DNA from: Leptolyngbya sp. Heron Island J
GTDB lineage: Bacteria > Cyanobacteriota > Cyanobacteriia > Phormidesmidales > Phormidesmidaceae
DNA length: 64,000 nucleotides
Assembly (NCBI RefSeq): GCF_000482245.1
Contig: NZ_AWNH01000070.1
Coordinates: 117,557 to 181,556 of the forward strand
Reading direction: 5' to 3'
The notes beneath the pieces are model-generated. The model had not been told where the DNA came from and searched no databases. It worked only from the letters and a program-made list of their open reading frames with translations. Position 1 is the stretch's first letter; each line of letters begins with the position of its first letter. This document shows, in pieces, positions 56,224 through 64,000 of the stretch. The translations under genes were made by a program, and so were the position numbers.

Positions 56224-56994
56224 ATGGTTACAACTATTCCTACACCTCAGTCTGAGGCAGAAGCCACCATTGTCTATCCCAGTTCTGACGGAGAGCCCGT
56301 GGCGGAAACGTTTGTCCATCTCTATGCCATGTTAGTCACCATCGAGGTGCTAACCCAATATCTGCAGGGTCAGCAAGCGACGGTGCTGGGCAACCAGTTT
56401 ATGTACTATGCCCAGGGGTTTCCGCGTCTGCGAGTTGCGCCGGACGTGATGGTAATTTTTGGCGTAGCGCCTGGCGGTCGGGACAACTATAAAATTTGGG
56501 AGGAGGGAGAAGTGCCCTCGGTCGTTTTTGAAATGACCTCTCAGGGGACTCGCAGTAACGACGAAGTTTTCAAGAAAACTCTCTACGCTCAGTTAGGTGT
56601 ACAGAAATATTGGCTATTTGACCCGAAAGAAGAATGGCTAGAGCCTGCCCTTCAGGGATATCGCTTACGCGGTGAAGAGTACGAACCCATCAGTGATGGC
56701 ATCAGTCATGCTCTGAAGTTACGACTTGTTCATGAAGGACAGCTGATTGGCTTCTATCGTCAGGATAATGATGAACGTCTGTTAATACCCAGTGAACTTG
56801 CCGTAGCGCTTGAGCAAGAAGCTCTGGCACGGCAACAGGCAGAACGAAAAGCTGAAGAAGCACGACAGCGAGCTGAAGAAGCACGACAGCGGGCTGAAAC
56901 GGCAGAGCAGGCTAAGTTAGAAACTCAGAAGAAATTGGAACGCTTGCAAGCCAGGCTTCAGGAAATGGGTATCGATCCGGACGATATTGGGTAA
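56224..56994 (+). CDS. Uma2 family (DUF820) putative endonuclease with coiled-coil tail
   Basis: The 256-residue protein has a Uma2 restriction-endonuclease-fold domain (about 30-180) with VAPDVMVIFG, a catalytic-type PSVVFEMTS (Glu) and the KKTLYAQLGVQKYWLFDP segment. A C-terminal coiled coil (about 195-245) is built on AEEARQR heptads; a 21-bp DNA repeat encodes two identical heptads. These proteins are abundant in cyanobacteria and their targets are unknown. Confidence 0.88.
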   Translation: MVTTIPTPQSEAEATIVYPSSDGEPVAETFVHLYAMLVTIEVLTQYLQGQQATVLGNQFMYYAQGFPRLRVAPDVMVIFGVAPGGRDNYKIWEEGEVPSVVFEMTSQGTRSNDEVFKKTLYAQLGVQKYWLFDPKEEWLEPALQGYRLRGEEYEPISDGISHALKLRLVHEGQLIGFYRQDNDERLLIPSELAVALEQEALARQQAERKAEEARQRAEEARQRAETAEQAKLETQKKLERLQARLQEMGIDPDDIG

Positions 56995-57180
56995 TGTTCT
57001 TGTTTACAGGGGTCGATGGGCAGTAACCACTTCAAGGTTATGGTTATTAATCCTGAGGATATAGACAGGGAAAACGTTCTTGCGATCCCCAGGAGCCTCT
57101 AATCGTTAAAAATTGTCAGGATTTTTTAGGTCACAGACTGTATCTGACTATCACTAGGGAATGAACCCTAAGGAGATACT

Positions 57181-57870
57181 GTGCAGTCAATTTATTGGTT
57201 TTGTTTTGTTATCGGCGGCGTATTTGTTGCGATCGCAACCCTGGGAGGTGCCGGTGATGCCGATTTCGATGCCGATGCCGACTTTGATGCGGAGTTAGAT
57301 GCTGACTTTGATGCGGAGTTAGACGCCGATGCCGATTTTGAGGGTGACCTGGAGCTTGATGGCAATGCCCCAGGTGCAGGATTTGATGCTCAAGTAGACA
57401 CTGATCTCCAGCTCCTCCAAAAAGTCAAAGGGGCCTACCTCTTTAGCTTGAATATTCTAACTAGTTTCAAATTCTGGACCGTTGGCGGATTTTTCTTTGG
57501 TCTGACCGGTCTCAGCCTCAGCTGGGTGCAGCCAAACTGGTCGGCCTCTATTATTTTCGTGGCTGCTTTGCTCATGGGTATAGCACTAGGCGGCACCCTG
57601 GCAATTCTCCTGCGTCACTTGGCCCGCCGTCGTGCCGACAGCCTCATTCGCACCGAAGATTTTGCTGGACGGGTGGGCATCGTAGAACTACCTTTTGATG
57701 CCCAAAGTAAAGGCAAAGTCTGTCTGGAACTAGGCGGTAGCACGTTGCACATGATGGCATTAACGGATGACACCAAACAATTCGTACCGGGAGATAAAGT
57801 GCTCGTCGTCAATCTTGAGAAGAATCGCCTTTGGGTCGTTTCAGACGAAACCGCTGCCCAACAGAACTAA
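57181..57870 (+). CDS. YuaF/NfeD-like membrane protein with Asp-rich repeat
   Basis: The 229-residue protein starts at GTG. It has an N-terminal helix (about 4-22), an Asp/Ala/Phe-rich stretch (26-58: DADFDADADFDAEL repeated), two helices (about 95-145), and a C-terminal OB-like domain (about 155-225) with FAGRVGIVELPF and PGDKVLVVNLE. That matches YuaF/YqiJ-type NfeD relatives, which partner flotillins. It is 23 bp upstream of the first flotillin. The acidic repeat is unlike the usual family and may bind Ca2+ or other cations. Confidence 0.8.
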   Translation: MQSIYWFCFVIGGVFVAIATLGGAGDADFDADADFDAELDADFDAELDADADFEGDLELDGNAPGAGFDAQVDTDLQLLQKVKGAYLFSLNILTSFKFWTVGGFFFGLTGLSLSWVQPNWSASIIFVAALLMGIALGGTLAILLRHLARRRADSLIRTEDFAGRVGIVELPFDAQSKGKVCLELGGSTLHMMALTDDTKQFVPGDKVLVVNLEKNRLWVVSDETAAQQN

Positions 57871-57893
57871 CCCACACTCATTAACGGATACCC

Positions 57894-59381
57894 ATGACAC
57901 ACCCTACATTCTTGCTGGGGCAATCTGCCCTAGCAAGTGATTCCAAACTATCGGCCAATGCCGAAACCAGTGAGACCGTTAGCACTGAGGCTGCTAGTTA
58001 CGAACTGGCCCAGGCCCTAACGATTTCGCAGGCTAACCAAAATACAGCCCAGTTGGGAGCTGTTTTAGGCGGTAGCGCCCTGGTGCTGGGTTTGCTTGGC
58101 ATTGGTGCACTGATCGTAGTGCTCAAAACATGTCTGCGAATTTGTAACCCCAACCAGATTTTGATCATCTCAGGGCGTAAATATAAAAACAGAAATGGTC
58201 AGACGGTTGGCTATCGGGTGGTTTTTGGCGGTCGTACGCTAGTTGTGCCCATCATTGAGCGGGTGCAAAGTATGGACATGACCACCATGCCGATTCCGGT
58301 GGAAGTGACTAATGCCTATGCTAGAGGGGGCACACCGTTAAATATTCAGGCCATTGCCAATGTCAAAATTTCTAGCAACCGCAGCGTTGTCGGCAATGCC
58401 ATTGAGCGCTTTCTAGGCCGTAACCGCTCAGAAATTCGTCGGGTAGTCCGCGAAACCCTAGAAGGTAACCTTCGGGGTGTGGTTGCCCTACTGACCCCAG
58501 AACAGGTCAACGAAGATCGGCTTAACTTTGCAGAGCGGATTGCTGCCGATGTCGCCAAGGACCTTGGCAAACTAGGGCTGCACTTAGACACCCTAAAAAT
58601 TCAAAGCATCACCGACGATGTCGATTACCTCAGCTCCATTGGTCGCCGTCGGATTGCTAACATCATTCGCGATGCCGAAATTGCTGAAGCTGAAGCCGTT
58701 GGTGAAGCCGACCGCATTGAAGCGGACTGCCAGAGACAGGCAGAAGTGGCCAAAACTCAGGCCCTGACCGTAGTCCAAGAAAAGCAAAACGAACTACGTA
58801 AAGTCAAAGCCGAACTCGAAGAACGCGCCAAATCTGAAGAAGAACGCACCATTGCCGCCGCCAAAGAAGCCCGAGCCCGAGCCGAGCAGCAGCTCCAAAC
58901 CGTGCGAGCTGAACTTGAACGCCTGCGTCTACAAGCCGATGAAGTGCTGCCCGCTCAGGCTGCAAAACAAGCTCAGGAGCTACACGCGAAGGGACAGGCA
59001 GCCGCTCTAGAAGAGAACGCTAAGGCCGCTGCCCTCGTTAACGAGATGCTAGCTGCGGTCTGGGCTGAAACCGGAACTGATGCGACCCAGGTCTTTTTGA
59101 TTCAACAAATTGACATGGTATTGAAAGAAGCCGCCAAAATTCCAGGTCGCCTTCATCTCAACCATGTCAATGTAATCGATAACGGTGATGGCCAGGCGAT
59201 TGCCAGTCTCGTCAATGTTTACCCCGATGTTGTGCGTCAGTTCCTCAAGCAGGTAGACGATACTCTGGGGATTGATGTTACCGGTACCTTAAACCAAAAG
59301 TTAGATTTTCAGCGGCGATTAGAACCCGCTGCCATGCCTGATGCCGCAACTACTGTAGAGCCCAACATGGAGGGCAATTGA
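57894..59381 (+). CDS. flotillin-like SPFH protein (1)
   Basis: The 495-residue protein has a variable Ser/Thr-rich N-terminal leader (1-50), one membrane helix (about 56-77), an SPFH/band 7 domain (about 85-250) with PNQILIISGRKY and ETLEGNLRGVVALLTPEQVNEDR, then a long coiled coil (about 270-390) rich in Glu/Ala/Lys, and a globular end with VNVIDNGDGQA. It likely forms scaffolded membrane microdomains. The long leader is unusual for a flotillin and could be an alternative start region. Confidence 0.88.
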   Translation: MTHPTFLLGQSALASDSKLSANAETSETVSTEAASYELAQALTISQANQNTAQLGAVLGGSALVLGLLGIGALIVVLKTCLRICNPNQILIISGRKYKNRNGQTVGYRVVFGGRTLVVPIIERVQSMDMTTMPIPVEVTNAYARGGTPLNIQAIANVKISSNRSVVGNAIERFLGRNRSEIRRVVRETLEGNLRGVVALLTPEQVNEDRLNFAERIAADVAKDLGKLGLHLDTLKIQSITDDVDYLSSIGRRRIANIIRDAEIAEAEAVGEADRIEADCQRQAEVAKTQALTVVQEKQNELRKVKAELEERAKSEEERTIAAAKEARARAEQQLQTVRAELERLRLQADEVLPAQAAKQAQELHAKGQAAALEENAKAAALVNEMLAAVWAETGTDATQVFLIQQIDMVLKEAAKIPGRLHLNHVNVIDNGDGQAIASLVNVYPDVVRQFLKQVDDTLGIDVTGTLNQKLDFQRRLEPAAMPDAATTVEPNMEGN

Positions 59382-59383
59382 TC

Positions 59384-60634
59384 ATGGAAGGTTTAATTCT
59401 TTTACTCGTTATTCTTGGCGGTGGTTCTGGAGTTATCTCCCTAATCATTCGCAACCTTTACAAAATTTGTCAGCCCAACGAGGTGCTGATCTTTGCTGGG
59501 GCTCAACAGCGAGTTGGCCAAAAAAAGGTCGGCTATCGCCTGGTGAAAGGCGGCAGCAGCATTCGCAAACCCCTGGTAGAACGGGTACTGCGCATGGACC
59601 TGACCAACATGATCATCGAGCTCAAGGTGACCAATGCCTATTCCAAAGGCGGCATTCCGCTCCAGGTAGACGGTGTCGCCAACATCAAAGTTGCAGGTGA
59701 AGAACCCGCTATCCATAATGCCATTGAAAGACTGTTGGGTAAGAGCCGCAAAGACATTGAAAAGATTGCCAAAGAGACTTTAGAAGGAAACTTACGGGGC
59801 GTTCTTGCCAGCCTCACCCCGGAGCAGGTTAACGAAGACAAAATTGCTTTTGCCAAAAGTCTCTTAGATGAAGCCGAAGAAGATCTTGAAAAACTAGGGC
59901 TAGTGCTCGATACCCTCCAGATCCAGAATATTTCTGATAACGTACGCTATCTCGATTCCATCGGTCGTAAGCAGCAGGCTCAGCTCCAACGCGACGCCCG
60001 GATCGCAGAAGCAGAAGCCAAGGCAGCCTCTGGGATTCAAACTGCAGAAAACGAAAAGATTACCTCTGTTCGCCGGATTGAGCGTGACACTGGCATTGCT
60101 GAAGCTGAAGCTGAGCGTCGAATTAACGATGCCCTGACTAAACGGGGTGCAGTTGTCGCTGAGGTAGAAGCTGAAATTGCATCCGAACTGGTCCGGTTCC
60201 AGTCTGAAATTCCGGTGCAGCAGGAGCGGATCAAACAGGTGACTGAACAACTAAAAGCTGACGTGATCGCGCCAGCCGAGGCTGAATGTAAGCGGGCGAT
60301 AGCAGAGGCTAAGGGTGATGCAGCCCAAATCATTGAAGATGGTAAAGCTCAGGCTGAAGGTACAAAGCAATTGGCTGAGTCCTGGCGTGCTGCTGGAGAT
60401 AATGCCCGCGATATTTTCTTGCTGCAAAAGCTGGAAATGCTGTTAAAGACCCTCAGTGCTACGGTGCCTGATGTCGATGTCCATAATGTCACCATGATTG
60501 ATGGGCAAACAGGAGGGACTGCTAAGCAGGCCATTGCGATTATCGAACAGCTCAAACAAACGACGGGTTTAGATATTGCTAGTGCGGTGAATAATCTGGC
60601 GAGTGGTACTCAGCAATTACCAGAAGGCAAGTAG
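59384..60634 (+). CDS. flotillin-like SPFH protein (2)
   Basis: The 416-residue paralogue of the upstream gene has its membrane helix at the very N-terminus (about 2-20), an SPFH domain (about 30-200) with PNEVLIFAGAQQ and the same ETLEGNLRGVLASLTPEQVNEDK motif, and a coiled coil (about 210-340). ATG 59384 is preferred to the in-frame TTG 59378 that would overlap the upstream stop. The two flotillins are two bases apart, so translation is coupled. Confidence 0.9.
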   Translation: MEGLILLLVILGGGSGVISLIIRNLYKICQPNEVLIFAGAQQRVGQKKVGYRLVKGGSSIRKPLVERVLRMDLTNMIIELKVTNAYSKGGIPLQVDGVANIKVAGEEPAIHNAIERLLGKSRKDIEKIAKETLEGNLRGVLASLTPEQVNEDKIAFAKSLLDEAEEDLEKLGLVLDTLQIQNISDNVRYLDSIGRKQQAQLQRDARIAEAEAKAASGIQTAENEKITSVRRIERDTGIAEAEAERRINDALTKRGAVVAEVEAEIASELVRFQSEIPVQQERIKQVTEQLKADVIAPAEAECKRAIAEAKGDAAQIIEDGKAQAEGTKQLAESWRAAGDNARDIFLLQKLEMLLKTLSATVPDVDVHNVTMIDGQTGGTAKQAIAIIEQLKQTTGLDIASAVNNLASGTQQLPEGK

Positions 60635-60837
60635 AGAAACTGTTTAAGAGGGATGTTTTAAAGGGTAAAGACGTGTATCAAATCGTGCCAGTCTCCTGAG
60701 CATCGAGTGAGTCATAGCAAGGTAAATCATAGCCTCAGATGATTCGGGTATGTGACTTTTTTACCCGTTGAAACCCTTTTCATACATCCTCTCAACACAC
60801 TTGCTGATTTATCAGTCTAAGAGAACAATGGTCAACG

Positions 60838-61038
60838 CTACATCAAACTAGAGACCTTGATGACAACTACACATCTATCTTGACGGTCGGCAGTCAAGGA
60901 CTCAAATTCTTCTATCAAGACAATGTAAGATTCAGCGGTCAAAGCATCTGAGAAGCAAGCGATAAAACCTGAGTCATTCCGGGTAATAGCTCCGTGCAGT
61001 CCAACTGCAATTTCTATGGCTTGCTCAAGTTCTGTCAT
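60838..61038 (-). CDS. hypothetical protein
   Basis: A 66-residue protein with a likely mixed alpha/beta fold; no motif is recognised. AAGGGG lies just before its ATG. It diverges from the next gene. Confidence 0.45.
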   Translation of the reverse strand: MTELEQAIEIAVGLHGAITRNDSGFIACFSDALTAESYIVLIEEFESLTADRQDRCVVVIKVSSLM

Positions 61039-61121
61039 TTAAGTCCCCTTAATTCAGCAAGATTCATAAATTTCCTAGCATTATTTGTATCATGATTAAA
61101 CGATAAAGAACCGCCATTGGA

Positions 61122-61622
61122 ATGACTGAACTGCCGAACATCCCTAGAGATCCCCATCGCTATATTTTGAAGGACTATCAGCCAGTGATCTGCGATGATG
61201 AATCAACCTGGCGAGCTTTCATGAATGATGGAGCTAACTTGCTGGTGGCTCAAGATACGGTTGGCAAGTTTACGGTAGTGACCGTATTTCTGGGTTTTAA
61301 CTATGGAAATATTGAACAACCCAGATTTTTTCAGACAACTTGTTTAGGGACCGATAGTGAGAATCGGCCTCGCTACACGGCAACTTGGGAGCAAGCGATG
61401 CTACAACATCGGGGTAAGGTCAAATGCGCTCAGATGCTGACAAATTTTGCGGCGGAACAGGCAGCAGGAATTGATCGCTCCTTCAGGTTTGTTGATTGTA
61501 AGGTAATACCTGGAGAGTTACAGTTTGTCTTAGAGTCAGAAGCGGAGGCGATTAGGGCACTGCCTGAAGATCAAGGAGATTGGCAGCGTCGAGGTCGGGT
61601 TTTAGTCTTTAGTTTTGCTTAG
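61122..61622 (+). CDS. hypothetical protein
   Basis: The 166-residue protein is not recognised. It has a beta-rich core (LLVAQDTVGKFTVVTVFLGFNYG) and a helix with TWEQAMLQHRGKVKCAQ (about 87-103). No signal or membrane helix is seen. It is followed by another unknown gene 38 bp on in the same direction. Confidence 0.45.
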   Translation: MTELPNIPRDPHRYILKDYQPVICDDESTWRAFMNDGANLLVAQDTVGKFTVVTVFLGFNYGNIEQPRFFQTTCLGTDSENRPRYTATWEQAMLQHRGKVKCAQMLTNFAAEQAAGIDRSFRFVDCKVIPGELQFVLESEAEAIRALPEDQGDWQRRGRVLVFSFA

Positions 61623-61660
61623 TTGGGCTACAATGCCTCTGACCTTAATCGCCGCTGCCC

Positions 61661-62101
61661 ATGACTGCCCAGCTTTCTTCCGCTGAACTGCAAGCTGCTC
61701 AAGACTTGCTAAGCTCCTATGATCCGACCCAGCCAGCTCTGGTTAACCTGGTCCAGCATGATGGGGACCTGGATGCTAGCTTTGAAGACCTGGTAGCGGA
61801 TGCGGCGGGGACTGCTGCCTATGGTGAGGAGAAAAAGAAGCTCAAAGAGGTATTTTTGCAGAACCTGCGGCGAGAGATTTGTGGGGATGAGAGTTTTCGT
61901 ACCCAGGTAGAAGAGTACAGCAAGAAGCCAGGGCAGGCAGTACTGTTGACCGGGTTAATTGTGGGGTTGATTGATTTGGTAACATTGCCGATCAATCCGG
62001 CGTTGGCGACGGTGACAGTATTATGGGTGTTGAAATTGGGGATTCATACGTTTTGTGATTATACCGAACCGGAAAAGCCAAAAGAAGATACACAGTCCTG
62101 A
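61661..62101 (+). CDS. hypothetical protein with C-terminal membrane segment
   Basis: A 146-residue protein of unknown function: a helical N-terminal half, then two hydrophobic segments (about 93-110 and 113-128) and an acidic tail. It lies beside the interrupted TPR gene and the IS element; its stop is 18 bp from the TPR gene's stop. Confidence 0.45.
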   Translation: MTAQLSSAELQAAQDLLSSYDPTQPALVNLVQHDGDLDASFEDLVADAAGTAAYGEEKKKLKEVFLQNLRREICGDESFRTQVEEYSKKPGQAVLLTGLIVGLIDLVTLPINPALATVTVLWVLKLGIHTFCDYTEPEKPKEDTQS

Positions 62102-62119
62102 GAGGGTACTTGCTCAAAG

Positions 62120-62840
62120 CTATTCATCATTGCTGAAATCTTCAAAGAGTTTTTCTAACTCTTCTACTGTTGCATTCAGAGAATTTGCTATTTCAGCGAC
62201 AAAATCACTATCCGGATATTTACGACAAAATCGAGCAAGATTCCTCAGTGTTGTAGCTAAACCACTCTTGTCATCGTACTCAATCGAGATCTTTAAATCT
62301 TCTAAGTAACAAGCTTTAGCCTCACTAATGTTATCTAGTTCTTCGAGAACTTTACCAAGCTGGTAGTACGTGCTCGCTTGGCTGTAGCGGTCGTTGTACT
62401 CAATAAAGATATCGAGGGCCTGCTGATAGTGCGATCGCGCCTGCTCATACTCCCGCAGCGCTTGCGCCACGCTGCCCAACTGGTGGTACGTGCTCGCTTG
62501 GCTGTAGCGGTCGTTGTACTTAATGAAGATATCGAGGGCCTGCTGATAGTGCGATCGTGCCTGCTCATACTCCCGCAGTTCTTGCGACACCCGGCCCAAC
62601 TGGTGGTACGTGCTCGCTTGGCTGTAGCGGTCGTTGTATTCAATCTTGATATCGAGGGCCTGCTGATAGTGCGATCGCGCCTGCTCATACTCCCGCAGTT
62701 CTTGCGACACCATACCCAACTGGTGGTAAGTTATTGCCGCTATCGACTGCTTGGTAGACAGTTCTACCTTTTTTAATGTCTTTAAAACTTGAAATACTTG
62801 TCCATAGGCTTCTTGAGCTTGATGATATTTCTGAGTTCTA
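62120..62840 (-). pseudogene. TPR protein gene interrupted by IS630 element
   Basis: The reading frame from 62840 down to 62120 encodes three nearly identical 40-residue TPR units (YHQLG-x-V-x-QELREYEQARSHY type) and degenerate repeats on both sides. The start and N-terminus lie beyond the insertion at 62839-62840, outside the window. The frame that continues upstream to 63052 reads IS sequence and is not original. The partner of the TPR scaffold is unknown. Confidence 0.85.
62366..62725 (-). repeat. 120-bp repeats encoding TPR units
   Basis: Three tandem copies of 120 bases (62366-62485, 62486-62605 and 62606-62725) share most positions, including a GCGATCG core, and encode 40-residue TPR units. 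Confidence 0.85.
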
Positions 62841-62923
62841 TAGTCATCCGCCTTGATTCTTGAGGGTAGATCGGTAAGATCAGAGAACCTGTATCCATCA
62901 GAGCATCGCCTCTGCTTATCGTT

Positions 62924-63448
62924 ATGAGTTCGGAAACAACATCCTCCAGTAACACCTCTGCTATCGAGGAATTGAAAGCCTTCATCAAGACGCAACGTGA
63001 TAGTCGTCAGGTGAAGAAAGCCCTGGCGGTTAAACTGCTCTATCAAGAGCATACCTATGAATCAATCGTCAGCATTCTGGACGTCTCGATGGGCTTTATC
63101 GCGAAGTGGAAACAGGCGTATGGAGCCGAAGGAGTCAGTAGCTTTGCTCCTCGGCACAAAGGCCGCCAAAGCTATTTGAGTCATGCGCAAAAGACAGCGG
63201 TTATCGAGTGGTTAGGAAGCAAAGATATTTGGACGTTGAATGAATTGGAGTATCACCTGGCCAGTGAATATGGGGTGAGTTATGAATCTAAACAGAGTTA
63301 CTACGATTTGTTTGAGTCAGCGGGACTGAGTTGGAAGAAAACGAGTAAAGTCAATCCTAAGAAAGATTCAGCTTTGGTTGCGAAAAAAAAGCCGACATCG
63401 AACGGCTATTGGCACGCTATCGAACCGAGATTGAATGCGGCAAGTTGA
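62924..63448 (+). CDS. IS630 transposase, first frame (helix-turn-helix part)
   Basis: The 174-residue frame carries the N-terminal DNA-binding domain of an IS630-type transposase: a helix-turn-helix (about 25-60, EHTYESIVSILDVSMGFIAKWK) and a winged helix (about 85-125). It ends soon after an eight-A run at 63383-63390, where a minus-one shift joins it to the second frame. Confidence 0.85.
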   Translation: MSSETTSSSNTSAIEELKAFIKTQRDSRQVKKALAVKLLYQEHTYESIVSILDVSMGFIAKWKQAYGAEGVSSFAPRHKGRQSYLSHAQKTAVIEWLGSKDIWTLNELEYHLASEYGVSYESKQSYYDLFESAGLSWKKTSKVNPKKDSALVAKKKPTSNGYWHAIEPRLNAAS

Positions 63449-63990
63449 GAGTCTTGTTTGTCGACGAATGTCATCTGATGAGTGGTGATCTGGAAGGCTA
63501 TGTTTGGGGACGTCGCAACCAGCGAGTCGAGGTGCCCATGATCAATGAGCGGGAACGACAAACCTACTATGGGGCATTGGATTTACTGAGTAAGCGTGTC
63601 TTCATTGAGGCGCAAGACAAGGGGAATACGGCGTGTACATTGGCCTACCTGAAGTTTTTGCAACGGCAGTTTCCAGACCAGCGCTTGCTAATTTTATGGG
63701 ACGGGGCCAGTTACCATCGCGCTCAAGAAGTAAAATCTGCCCTAAGCGCCTTGAACTCCGGTCTGCCAGAATCCAAGTGGCGAATACATTGTGTTCGATT
63801 TGCGCCCAATGATCCGACTCAAAATCCGATTGAAGATGTGTGGTTACAGACGAAAACGTGGGTCAGACGCATGGCTGGATTAAAGCCTTCTTTTATAGGG
63901 CTCAAGGCATTATTTGAACAATTCTGCGCACTGGAGATTTTTGATTTCCCAAAAATGCACATGTATGGAACATTCTCATTAATCAAGTAG
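63409..63990 (+). CDS. IS630 transposase, second frame (DDE catalytic part)
   Basis: The 193-residue frame has the DDE catalytic residues: Asp in VLFVDECHLM, Asp in ILWDGASYH, and Glu in NPIEDVW. Read after a minus-one shift at the A8 run (from 63383), the two frames give a single transposase of about 350 residues. TTG 63409 may also serve as an independent start. Confidence 0.85.
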   Translation: MARYRTEIECGKLRVLFVDECHLMSGDLEGYVWGRRNQRVEVPMINERERQTYYGALDLLSKRVFIEAQDKGNTACTLAYLKFLQRQFPDQRLLILWDGASYHRAQEVKSALSALNSGLPESKWRIHCVRFAPNDPTQNPIEDVWLQTKTWVRRMAGLKPSFIGLKALFEQFCALEIFDFPKMHMYGTFSLIK

Positions 63991-64000
63991 GAAAGCTATA

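Larger units (their letters stand above)
62841..63998 (+). mobile_element. IS630-type insertion sequence, complete, 1158 bp
   Basis: The ends are inverted: both begin TATAG (with the TA target), followed at the same spacing by CC, CTTGATT and TGAG. The TA duplication is at 62839-62840 and 63999-64000. Inside are two overlapping transposase frames. It interrupts a TPR gene. Confidence 0.85.

Noticed and set aside
62335..62776. Long stop-free frames in the other phases across the TPR repeats
   Set aside because: They arise from the 120-bp periodicity of the TPR units, a multiple of three that repeats the absence of stops.
62841..63052. Upstream extension of the TPR frame
   Set aside because: This part is IS630 sequence read antisense; the real TPR gene stops at the insertion site.
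1..64000. CRISPR arrays, rRNA and tRNA genes
   Set aside because: No regularly spaced repeat, cloverleaf or rRNA-like sequence was seen on either strand.

Overview
This window is a piece of a cyanobacterial chromosome. The evidence is a set of lineage-typical families (ndhD of NDH-1, DUF3318, DUF928, CHASE2 kinases, a DUF4327-like protein, a ThrRS without a TGS domain), many GCGATCGC (HIP1) octamers, and moderate GC content. The mix of families suggests a filamentous or biofilm-forming lineage of the Leptolyngbya type, but that is inference. No rRNA, tRNA or CRISPR array was recognised.

Layout. 1-9.6 kb: a membrane-anchored GH3 beta-glucosidase (cut by the window start), a secreted YbjN-like protein, RtcB RNA ligase, a PAT-type acetyltransferase, NagB and a large UPF0182 membrane protein. 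10-16.4 kb: two near-duplicate dCache-HAMP histidine kinases flank an orphan extracellular solute-binding lipoprotein with no permease nearby. 16.3-21.4 kb: a WcaI-like glycosyltransferase, DUF3318, DusB and an EamA exporter. 21.4-25.4 kb: an ArsR-type regulator followed by pstS-pstC-pstA-pstB. 25.4-28.9 kb: aldo/keto reductase, a TauE/SafE permease and small genes. 28.9-36.2 kb: a signalling island made of DUF928, a CHASE2 histidine kinase, a LuxR-type response regulator, a kinase-like membrane protein with a decayed ATPase region, an uncharacterised 499-residue regulator-like protein, and a deletion scar that joins a TpsB/ShlB remnant to a CHAT-domain remnant.

36.6-51.4 kb is mostly housekeeping: PlsC, TadA, a cupin, YidD, a divergent IF-3 that may start at AUU, a nitroreductase, endonuclease V, a class 3 lipase, Nif3 and a Na/Pi symporter with overlapping start codons, thrS, thrB and ndhD. 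51.5-54.4 kb is an ECF-type nickel/cobalt importer operon (NikL/CbiL-like, CbiM, CbiQ, CbiO). 55.4-56.0 kb is rpsD with its terminator, followed by a Uma2-family protein. 57.2-60.6 kb is a membrane-microdomain operon: a YuaF/NfeD-like protein with an Asp-rich repeat and two flotillins. 60.8-64 kb is accessory: three unknown genes and a TPR gene with nearly identical 120-bp units. That TPR gene is interrupted by a complete IS630-type element whose right end, with its TA, is exactly the window end.

Links between genes. The pst operon and the Na/Pi symporter give two phosphate uptake routes, and the ArsR-type gene beside pst suggests an arsenate/phosphate connection. ThrB feeds threonine synthesis next to threonyl-tRNA synthetase. 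The CHASE2 kinase and LuxR regulator form a two-component pair. The flotillin triad is a self-contained membrane-organising unit. The most unusual points are the solute-binding protein between twin kinases, the divergent IF-3, the decayed kinase-like gene beside the CHASE2 pair, the TpsB/CHAT scar, and the Asp-rich YuaF-like protein.
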